The notes under the pieces: model-generated
The model's database searches: none
Seen by the model: only the letters and a program-made list of their open reading frames with translations
Told to the model about the DNA's origin: nothing
Source: a virus
Length of the DNA stretch: 21,886 nt
Direction: 5' to 3' (one strand)
IMG/VR virus record: IMGVR_UViG_3300046010_005740
Span: 1 to 21,886 of that record
Made by a program: the position numbers and the translations under genes
Shown here: positions 4,840-10,055 of the stretch, in pieces
Numbering within the stretch: position 1 is the first letter of the stretch
Layout: each line of letters opens with the position of its first letter

Positions 4840-5169
4840 ATGAACCCGAGCGCGTTTGTAGATCACGCCGTCGAAATGAACCGCAAGCTTGTCGCTGGCG
4901 AGTGTCGCGGTTCTGGCGACTTGGGTAACGCAATGCGCCGGGTAGAGCAGAAATGGGGCATCCCGTTCTCTGCATCGTGGGCGTTCCACTATCGCAGGCC
5001 CAAGACGGTATCAGCGGACATATACGCGCGCCTTGTGTGCGCGGTTGAGGCCTTCAGAGAGACACAAATTCAACGGCTGCAAGATGAACGAACCGGCACT
5101 AAAGCGACGAATAGGCTTGCTGCGTATTTTGTTGGCGCGGCTGATGCTTTGGCTCGCAAGGAAGATTAG
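4840..5169 (+). CDS. hypothetical phage early protein
   Basis: A 109-residue protein starting MNPSAFVDHAVEMNRKLVAG, then MRRVEQKWGIPFSASWAFHY, RRPKTVSADIYARLVCAVEA and a C-terminal helix rich in Arg and Ala. The middle section could be a DNA-binding helical domain. The ATG at 4840 is chosen because the longer reading (from 4750) crosses the palindromes and gives an unlikely N-terminus; the ribosome site is weak. Family not recognised. It heads the RusA-methyltransferase operon. Confidence 0.6.
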   Translation: MNPSAFVDHAVEMNRKLVAGECRGSGDLGNAMRRVEQKWGIPFSASWAFHYRRPKTVSADIYARLVCAVEAFRETQIQRLQDERTGTKATNRLAAYFVGAADALARKED

Positions 5170-5188
5170 CAGATAACGCGGGGGCGTG

Positions 5189-5566
5189 ATGAGCGAAGCG
5201 ACTGGACCGCTGATCTTTGAACTTCCGTTCCCGCCAACGGTCAATAACCTATTTGTCAACGGGCGAACGGGCCGCTTCACATCGCCTGCCTATCGCGCGT
5301 GGAAGATTGAAGCCGGAACTATTGCGAAGGGCCAAGCGCAAGGAAAGCGGATACCAGGCCCTTACGCGCTTGAATTGCAATTAAGCCGCCCCGACAAGCG
5401 CCGCCGCGATGCGTCTAACTACATCAAGCCGGTCGAGGATTTGCTGGTCTGGCTACAGATCACTGACGATGACTCAGAATGCCAGTTTGTGTCTGCCGAG
5501 TGGGTAGGCAAGGGCGAGGGCGTTCGTGTGGCTGTCAGGCCATGCAAGCGGTGGGGCGAGCAATGA
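5189..5566 (+). CDS. rusA: RusA-type Holliday junction resolvase
   Basis: A 125-residue protein, standard length for RusA. It opens with FELPFPPTVNNLFVNGRTGR, the family N-terminus. It contains SRPDKRRRDASNYIKPVEDL (about 67-85) and ITDDDS (91-96), the acidic clusters that bind magnesium and cut four-way junctions symmetrically. The second acidic position of the usual RRDLDN motif is Ser here (RRDASN), a variation I believe occurs in part of the family. The ATG at 5189 follows CGCGGGGGCGTG; a GTG one codon earlier is possible. It probably resolves recombination intermediates before packaging. Its stop overlaps the next gene as ATGA. Confidence 0.88.
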   Translation: MSEATGPLIFELPFPPTVNNLFVNGRTGRFTSPAYRAWKIEAGTIAKGQAQGKRIPGPYALELQLSRPDKRRRDASNYIKPVEDLLVWLQITDDDSECQFVSAEWVGKGEGVRVAVRPCKRWGEQ

Positions 5567-5790
5567 GCGACTTCGCCGAACTAGCCCGCTACGCCGACAT
5601 GCACTTGCGCGAGTATGCGGAGCAAACGACTAACCTCGCCAATTCATCCAAAGCCGCCATCTCGCCAGAGATGTTGCAATCGCGCCGGAACGCATATGCG
5701 GAACGCGCGAAGGTCGCACAGGTCATCAAGATTATAGCCAGCCACGCGCATATCAGCGCGCTCGTGGCTGAGCAAATGGGGGCGGAATGA
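5563..5790 (+). CDS. small helical hypothetical protein
   Basis: A 75-residue, almost wholly helical protein (MSDFAELARYADMHLREYAE; RRNAYAERAKVAQVIKIIAS). ATG at 5563 overlaps the rusA stop and its stop overlaps the next ATG, both as ATGA. A short coiled coil is possible. Not recognised. Confidence 0.6.
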   Translation: MSDFAELARYADMHLREYAEQTTNLANSSKAAISPEMLQSRRNAYAERAKVAQVIKIIASHAHISALVAEQMGAE

Positions 5791-6005
5791 GCAGCAAAGC
5801 GCACCACAACAGAAGCCAGAAGCCCCGCGAACGTGTCGCACTTAACGTGCGCTGCGATGCTGTTTCAGAACTTAAGATGGAGGCTGACGCGCGCAACGTG
5901 GCGTTTGGAACGCTTTGCACGCGGCTGCTCGAAATCATCGCGGAGGACTCAAGCCTACTTGAGAACATTCTGGACGGCGACTTGGCAAAGCAGGAGGGCA
6001 GATAA
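5787..6005 (+). CDS. ribbon-helix-helix-like small protein
   Basis: A 72-residue protein with a basic N-terminus (HHNRSQKPRERV), a short strand VALNVRCDA, and two helices (ELKMEADARNVAFGTLCTRL and LEIIAEDSSLL). The order strand-helix-helix with a basic lead-in fits Arc/CopG-type DNA-binding proteins, so it may be an early regulator. The identification is by pattern only. It is coupled on both sides (ATGA before, TAATG after). Confidence 0.55.
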   Translation: MSSKAHHNRSQKPRERVALNVRCDAVSELKMEADARNVAFGTLCTRLLEIIAEDSSLLENILDGDLAKQEGR

Positions 6006-6454
6006 TGGGTAGTGGAAAACAGATTTGCAAGCGGCGCTCGCCTTACGTGTGGACGCCTGAGCGCGTTACTATGCTAACCGAAATGCACGACCAAGGCGTG
6101 AGCGATGAACAAATCGCAGTCGCACTCGGCCATGGCTTTAATCAGAAAATAGTGGAAAGCGCGCGCTGGCGGTTTGGAATAACCACGCGCCCCTTGATTG
6201 ACACCGAGAGAAAGCCAAGTGTCCTAATTGGCAAATCTTCGCGCGAAGTGATCGACCACCTGATGAAGAAATCCCCCGCGCAACTGACGCCAGCCGAGGC
6301 CAGCTTTTGCCACCTGATCGACCTTAAGCGGGCCGGTCATTCGCCCTCTGTCACTGAAGAACGCATCGACCACGATGGCGGCTTGCCGTGGCGTTGGAAC
6401 CCTCCCCCGTCGCTTATGTACCGCTCCCCCGCCGCCGCGCTTGTGGAGGGGTAG
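6005..6454 (+). CDS. GcrA-like helix-turn-helix protein
   Basis: A 149-residue protein. Near residues 15-45, VWTPERVTMLTEMHDQGVSD continues into EQIAVALGHG. This resembles the Trp-x-x-Glu-Arg-Val N-terminus and the helix-turn-helix of GcrA, the alphaproteobacterial cell-cycle regulator that binds methylated promoters. The C-terminal two thirds (SREVIDHLMKKSPAQLTPAE; DHDGGLPWRWNPPPSLMY) is not GcrA and is unknown. ATG at 6005 overlaps the previous TAA. If the likeness is real, it supports an alphaproteobacterial host. Confidence 0.55.
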   Translation: MGSGKQICKRRSPYVWTPERVTMLTEMHDQGVSDEQIAVALGHGFNQKIVESARWRFGITTRPLIDTERKPSVLIGKSSREVIDHLMKKSPAQLTPAEASFCHLIDLKRAGHSPSVTEERIDHDGGLPWRWNPPPSLMYRSPAAALVEG

Positions 6455-6457
6455 GGG

Positions 6458-7153
6458 ATGGGGCTTAACGCCGCTGCCGTCCGTGCATTGAAGGCTGCCG
6501 GGGTGTCCGATAGCCAAATCCTCGAAGCCTTTATTAAGGCGGACGAGGAACGGGTGGCGCGTGCGCGCGAGGGCAATCGTATTCGTCAGGCAACGCATAG
6601 GGCGCGTAACGCTAATAACGCTGTTACGCCCGTTACTGACGTGACAGAGACGGAGCAAAAGAAAGTTCCCCCAGACCCCCTAAAAGAAAATATATCCCCC
6701 AAAGAAAAGCCCCCTAAAGGGGGCCAAAAGAAAGGGGCGCGACTGCCTGACGACTGGCAACCGTCACCGGCTGACCGTGACTACGGCGCAAAGCTCGGGT
6801 TCTCGACTTCCGAAATGGACGGGATGGCTGAGGACTTGCGGTTGTGGGCATCGGCTGCGGCTGGCCCTGCGGCGATCAAACGGGATTGGGGTTCGGCTTT
6901 CAAAGGGTGGATGCGCCGGGAGGCACGGAAGCGCCCGCAGAACGGCGGCAAGCTGGCCTTGGTTTCATCGACGCCTGAGGATCGCAACGCAGCGTTGGCT
7001 AAGTCCGGGCAGCGATATTTACCCGGAGACCATCCGTTATTTTCGCAAGCAAGCGAGGACTACCGCGCCGAGCATGGGAAGTATCCGCCACGGGATAAAA
7101 ACGGCGGCTGGTATTTCCCTGAATCGTATTTCGCAGCGGAACACGCAGCATGA
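6458..7153 (+). CDS. putative phage replication-type protein
   Basis: A 231-residue protein in the position usually held by a phage replication initiator. An N-terminal helical part (VRALKAAGVSDSQILEAFIK, then a basic GNRIRQATHRARNA segment) leads into a Lys/Pro-rich linker at about 65-95. The C-terminal domain contains RLPDDWQPSPADRDYGAKLG and AIKRDWGSAFKGWMRREARK, a module found in DUF1376-associated and O-like replication proteins. The linker is encoded by repeated C-tracts and A-rich sequence that could form an origin. The start ATG at 6458 follows GAGGGGTAGGGG. The stop overlaps the methyltransferase start as ATGA. Replication role is inferred. Confidence 0.55.
   Translation: MGLNAAAVRALKAAGVSDSQILEAFIKADEERVARAREGNRIRQATHRARNANNAVTPVTDVTETEQKKVPPDPLKENISPKEKPPKGGQKKGARLPDDWQPSPADRDYGAKLGFSTSEMDGMAEDLRLWASAAAGPAAIKRDWGSAFKGWMRREARKRPQNGGKLALVSSTPEDRNAALAKSGQRYLPGDHPLFSQASEDYRAEHGKYPPRDKNGGWYFPESYFAAEHAA
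6665..6736 (+). repeat. C-tract/A-rich repeats within the replication gene, candidate origin
   Basis: Four CCCCC boxes (6668-6672, 6676-6680, 6696-6700, 6710-6714) alternate with A-rich spacers such as TAAAAGAAAATATAT. The last one pairs with GGGGGC in the hairpin GCCCCC-TAAA-GGGGGC (6709-6724). Iteron-like boxes beside an A+T-rich stretch inside a replication gene resemble the lambda O/ori layout. The repeat could equally just encode a Lys/Pro linker. Confidence 0.35.
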
Positions 7154-7980
7154 AAGAGCCATACAAACTCCTAGACCTATTCAGCGGGATAGGCGGGTTC
7201 TCCCTTGGTCTTGAACGCACAGGCGGGTTCAAGACGGTCGCGTTCTGCGAGATTGATCCGTTCTGCCGCAAGGTTCTCAAGAAACACTGGCCCGAGGTTC
7301 CGCAATATGACGACGTTCGCACGCTTACCGCAGAGCGACTTGCCGCAGATGGAATTGCCGTTGACGCAATCTGCGGAGGGTTCCCGTGCCAGGACATTAG
7401 CTTCGCTGGTAATGGAGCAGGCCTTGCCGGTGAACGCAGCGGACTATGGGCAGAAATCCGCCGTTTGGTTTGCCAACTACGACCAAAAATCGTGTGCGTG
7501 GAAAACGTCACAGCTTTGCTTAGTCGAGGGCTTGGAACGGTTCTCGGAGACTTGGCCTCGGTCGGGTATGACACGGAATGGCAAGACGTATCTGCTGAGG
7601 ACATCGGAGCCCCGCATCCGCGCTCGCGGGTCTGGATTGTTGCCTACCCCAGCGGCGCGCGACTGGAAAGATTGTGGTGCAATGAGCGAGTCGAAGCGCA
7701 AATCGCCAACACTCGCCGCGCTAATGATGCTTGCAACGCCGCGTTCATCGCGCGGTTACACGGCGTGGGCAAACGAGGGCTATCCGCCATCGTTGACGGA
7801 ACAGCTAACAGGCCTTCGTGGGCCGGCCAACAATGGCCTTCGTCCCAACCCCTGCTTTATCGAGTGGATGATGGGGTTCCCGATCGGGTGGACAGAACTA
7901 GCGCCCTCGGAAACGCCGTAGTTCCTCAAATTCCAGAACTCATTGGCCGCGCAATACTAGCGGCTGATGCCGCCGCCTAA
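7150..7980 (+). CDS. C5 cytosine DNA methyltransferase (orphan)
   Basis: A 276-residue enzyme that transfers a methyl group from S-adenosylmethionine to C5 of cytosine. Motif I is DLFSGIGGFSLG (9-20), motif IV is GGFPCQ with catalytic Cys80, motif VI is ENV (118-120), motif VIII is DIGAPHPRSRVWIVA (151-165), and motifs IX/X are ALGNAVVPQIPELIGRAI (252-269). The target-recognition region (about 166-239) is short. No restriction enzyme lies nearby, so it probably protects phage DNA or alters expression. ATG at 7150 overlaps the preceding stop as ATGA. The gene body contains a second long frame in the +1 register, described separately. Confidence 0.93.
   Translation: MKEPYKLLDLFSGIGGFSLGLERTGGFKTVAFCEIDPFCRKVLKKHWPEVPQYDDVRTLTAERLAADGIAVDAICGGFPCQDISFAGNGAGLAGERSGLWAEIRRLVCQLRPKIVCVENVTALLSRGLGTVLGDLASVGYDTEWQDVSAEDIGAPHPRSRVWIVAYPSGARLERLWCNERVEAQIANTRRANDACNAAFIARLHGVGKRGLSAIVDGTANRPSWAGQQWPSSQPLLYRVDDGVPDRVDRTSALGNAVVPQIPELIGRAILAADAAA
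7307..7921 (+). CDS. overprinted +1-frame gene inside the methyltransferase
   Basis: From ATG 7307 a 204-residue frame runs entirely within the methyltransferase in the +1 register, with GAGG nine bases upstream (7294-7297). The product does not look random. It contains ARTLASLV, YDQKSCAWKTSQLCLVEGLE, RFSETWPRSGMTRNGKTYLL, GSGLLPTPAARDWK, and near the end FIEWMMGFPIGWTELAPSETP. I recognise the ARTxA, FSETWPRSGM(T/M)RNG, LPTPxAxDWK and EWMMGFPIGWT blocks from separate phage proteins encoded next to C5 methyltransferases. Near the 3' end the same bases encode DDGVPDRVDRTSALGNAVVP in the methyltransferase frame. Upstream in-frame TTG at 7205 and downstream ATG at 7349 are other possible starts. 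Function unknown. Confidence 0.6.
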   Translation: MTTFARLPQSDLPQMELPLTQSAEGSRARTLASLVMEQALPVNAADYGQKSAVWFANYDQKSCAWKTSQLCLVEGLERFSETWPRSGMTRNGKTYLLRTSEPRIRARGSGLLPTPAARDWKDCGAMSESKRKSPTLAALMMLATPRSSRGYTAWANEGYPPSLTEQLTGLRGPANNGLRPNPCFIEWMMGFPIGWTELAPSETP

Positions 7981-7997
7981 CAACCAAGGGGGACAGA

Positions 7998-8561
7998 ATG
8001 GCGAAACGAGGAAGGCCACGTAAGCTAATCGCGCGCGAACCAAATGGCCGGGCGCAGCGTCCAACCCTTGCGCAGATCAAGGAAGCTGACCGCAAGCAGC
8101 GTTTGGCGGAAACCGCCGTAGTTATGGCGCAGCCGCACCGGGCATGGGCGCGCGATCCGGGCGATCCTCGGTTGGCGTCGGCCTTGGGCCGTCTTGTCAT
8201 TCGCCACAGGCTTCGCTCCGAGCTATTTGACGCGGGCAGCGAATGGACGGGCACATATCGCCGCTGGCGGGCGGCAAGCTCCATTCCAGACCCGTTGCAC
8301 TCCCAATCGCTCGGAGGCGGTCTGGGGCCATCTGATAGGCTTGTGGCGTCATGGTGGGCCGATATTGTCCGGGTAGAAAACGCCTTGCGCCAGTATGGGC
8401 AGGGGGCTTACCTCGGGGTTCGGCACGTTCTGCTTGATGACGCCGACTTGCCGGATGAGGCCATTGCGGACGCGATTGTGGGCCTCCGGGTTGTCGCGGT
8501 CGAAATGGGGAGGCTTCCCAAGGGGGCGCACCCTTTTGTGGATAATCGGATTGCCGCTTGA
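7998..8561 (+). CDS. AT-hook-tipped hypothetical protein
   Basis: A 187-residue protein beginning MAKRGRPRKLIAREPNGRAQ, where RGRPRK is an AT-hook-like basic motif for the DNA minor groove. The remaining part is helical (LAQIKEADRKQRLAETAVVM; GRLVIRHRLRSELFDAGSEW; VLLDDADLPDEAIADAIVGL). A clear GGGGGA ribosome site precedes the ATG. Its place as last gene of the early operon, just before a terminator, is where a late-gene activator or antiterminator often sits. That role is a guess; the family is only recognised as a phage hypothetical. Confidence 0.65.
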   Translation: MAKRGRPRKLIAREPNGRAQRPTLAQIKEADRKQRLAETAVVMAQPHRAWARDPGDPRLASALGRLVIRHRLRSELFDAGSEWTGTYRRWRAASSIPDPLHSQSLGGGLGPSDRLVASWWADIVRVENALRQYGQGAYLGVRHVLLDDADLPDEAIADAIVGLRVVAVEMGRLPKGAHPFVDNRIAA

Positions 8562-8615
8562 CATGGCGCGCAAATCAGTTCACAGATTGTCATTAATCTA
8601 CCATCCGAATTTTTG

Positions 8616-8639
8616 CGCCCGGCTTAGGTCGGGCGTTTC
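8616..8639 (+). terminator. intrinsic terminator of the early operon
   Basis: CGCCCG (8616-8621) pairs with CGGGCG (8630-8635) across an eight-base loop and is followed by TTTCGATT. It lies 55 bases after the last early gene. It also argues against a 77-codon frame that would cross it (8563-8796). Confidence 0.65.
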
Positions 8640-8788
8640 GATTCCAGAGTTTGCCTGTCTAAAAATGCGAACGGCGGCAGCCGGGATGGGCAATACAGTT
8701 CGGCGGCCTCCCCTATCAGCCAGTCCCCTCCTAGCGCCTCGGGGTGATGTGCCGCCGATCCTATCCCGCGCTCATCTAGGACGCGCCC
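8640..8788 (+). other. noncoding interval with long-range inverted repeat
   Basis: No gene is supported between the terminator and the ATG at 8789. CGGCGGCA (8672-8679) is the exact complement of TGCCGCCG (8750-8757), with smaller pairable segments inside (CCCC and GGGG around 8730), so the interval could fold into a branched RNA. A late promoter is expected here, but no clear -35/-10 pair was found. An AGGA ribosome site precedes the next gene. Confidence 0.35.
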
Positions 8789-9022
8789 ATGACTGACCGC
8801 TATGTGATTGTGGACCGAGTTGGACGCATCGGCCCCGGAATGGATAGACAGGGGCCGGACACTGCGCTGTGCTATTCTCGGCTTTCGGGAAACCCCGGAC
8901 GCTGGCCCGCCTACCGCATCCGCATACAGATGAAGCCAACCACCAATTCTCGCGTCAACCCCTATTATACGGATTGGCGGCTGTTGATGAGCATTGCCGC
9001 GCCTGACGAGACTGGCGTCTAA
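8789..9022 (+). CDS. hypothetical protein, first gene of the late operon
   Basis: A 77-residue protein starting MTDRYVIVDRVGRIGPGMDR and ending MSIAAPDETGV, predominantly beta-strand with several Tyr and Arg. AGGA lies about ten bases upstream of the ATG. No membrane segment or known motif. Not recognised; its position suggests co-transcription with packaging genes. Confidence 0.55.
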   Translation: MTDRYVIVDRVGRIGPGMDRQGPDTALCYSRLSGNPGRWPAYRIRIQMKPTTNSRVNPYYTDWRLLMSIAAPDETGV

Positions 9023-9025
9023 CCC

Positions 9026-9234
9026 GTGAAACTCATCCAAGCCCCTGCGATATACTCATATTAAACGCGGATCAGGCATGGGAGAACTACTGTACCGCCC
9101 TCCACCTAGCACTAGGCCAGCGGTACAGAATAGACGCCACTCAATTCCACGACATAGCCGCGCGGTCCCTTGATCAGCATTTTGCCGAGGTTGAACGCCG
9201 GATGATCCGGGCGAATGAGAGGGGCATCGTATGA
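9026..9234 (+). pseudogene. small gene with apparent frameshift or noncanonical start
   Basis: A GTG at 9026 opens VKLIQAPAIYSY and hits TAA at 9062-9064. From 9058 the -1 frame continues without a stop to TGA at 9232-9234 and reads like a real protein: NADQAWENYCTALHLALGQR, YRIDATQFHDIAARSLDQHF, AEVERRMIRANERGIV. Its stop overlaps the next start as ATGA, as true genes do here. The downstream frame has no ATG, GTG or TTG before its last dozen codons. A one-base deletion, a sequencing error, recoding near 9058-9064 or an unusual ATA start could each explain it. Joining both parts gives about 70 residues. Function unknown. Confidence 0.5.
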
Positions 9235-9434
9235 CACGACCATTCCCCGACCGCCTGGACCGCATCGCCGCCGATGTAGAAGAGCTAAAGCGCCGCCAGC
9301 AGACCGCGCGGATACAGCAAATGACCGCCGAAATGGCCTCCGAGATCGAGCGCATCAAAGCCGAAGACTGGAAAGAGCCGGAAGATTTGGTCGAGTTCGC
9401 GAAGGCGGGCGAGTTTAAGGGTTCCGATCAATGA
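9231..9434 (+). CDS. small coiled-coil protein
   Basis: A 67-residue, highly charged helical protein. DRLDRIAADVEELKRRQQTA and MTAEMASEIERIKAEDWKEP show heptad-like spacing of hydrophobic residues. It starts at ATG 9231 overlapping the preceding stop and ends overlapping the next start (ATGA both). Not recognised. Confidence 0.6.
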   Translation: MTRPFPDRLDRIAADVEELKRRQQTARIQQMTAEMASEIERIKAEDWKEPEDLVEFAKAGEFKGSDQ

Positions 9435-9646
9435 AGCGGTCCATGCGACTTAGCTCCTTAGAATCGGAAGCTAAGTCTAAACTTCGTGTTGAGCGGGAAA
9501 AGGAATACCAGCTAATAAAAAAGATTGGGCTTAACACACTTCCTTGGTCAAAAGTCTCAAGGCAACTTTGTGGTTATAGGGCTAATAAACCTAAGCCTGT
9601 CACGCTTGCGCCGGTTAGCTTTCTGAAGTCCGATGCCCATTCTTGA
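9431..9646 (+). CDS. A+T-richer small basic protein, possible insertion
   Basis: A 71-residue basic protein (SLESEAKSKLRVEREKEYQL; GLNTLPWSKVSRQLCGYRAN). Codon use differs from its neighbours: TTA, AAA, ATA and AAT are frequent, and G+C is visibly lower. The C-terminal third (KPKPVTLAPVSFLKSD) overlaps the start of the terminase small subunit by 14 bases. The middle may be a small DNA-binding helix pair. It may be a recently acquired gene just before the packaging genes. Family not recognised. Confidence 0.55.
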   Translation: MKRSMRLSSLESEAKSKLRVEREKEYQLIKKIGLNTLPWSKVSRQLCGYRANKPKPVTLAPVSFLKSDAHS

Positions 9647-10055
9647 AAACTCCCGCCATGAGAAGTTCGCCCAAGGCTTAGCGCAGGGCATGAGCGCGGC
9701 GGAAGCGTACCGCCAAGCTGGCTACGAAGTGAAGGGGAATGTTGCCGAGGCCGCCGCATCCCGCCTGTTACGGAATGTTAAGGTGGCATCCCGCGTTGAG
9801 GAATTGAAATCTCGCGCCGCTGTGTCAATCCAGATTAGCCGCGAATGGGTTCTTGAGCAGCTTGTGGACAATCTGCGCCTTGCCAAGGACACGGGCCAGC
9901 TTGCCCCAGCAAATCGCGCCGCCGAACTGCTCGGCAAAGAGCTGGGCATGTTTGTAGATCGCTCGGAGAACGTCAACCAGAATGTCTCTTACGTCATCTC
10001 AGGCGAACCCGTCGAGGACGCCGACGAGTGGCTTGCCGAACACCGGCCAAACTAA
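9633..10055 (+). CDS. terS: terminase small subunit
   Basis: A 140-residue protein. MPILENSRHEKFAQGLAQGM followed by SAAEAYRQAGY, a block of small residues and ASRLLRNVKVASRVEELKSR is the helix-turn-helix region of the phage terminase small subunit (Terminase_2-like). The C-terminal part (NRAAELLGKELGMFVDRSEN) is the helical oligomerisation region. The subunit recognises phage DNA and feeds it to the large subunit. It overlaps both the gene before it and the start of the large subunit. Confidence 0.88.
   Translation: MPILENSRHEKFAQGLAQGMSAAEAYRQAGYEVKGNVAEAAASRLLRNVKVASRVEELKSRAAVSIQISREWVLEQLVDNLRLAKDTGQLAPANRAAELLGKELGMFVDRSENVNQNVSYVISGEPVEDADEWLAEHRPN

Noticed and set aside
8563-8796. 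77-codon plus-strand frame after the 7998-8561 gene
   Set aside because: Crosses a convincing intrinsic terminator at 8616-8639 and has an unnatural Pro/Arg-rich product.
8624-9040. 138-codon minus-strand frame
   Set aside because: Antisense to a plausible plus-strand late gene and to a terminator; no start signals.
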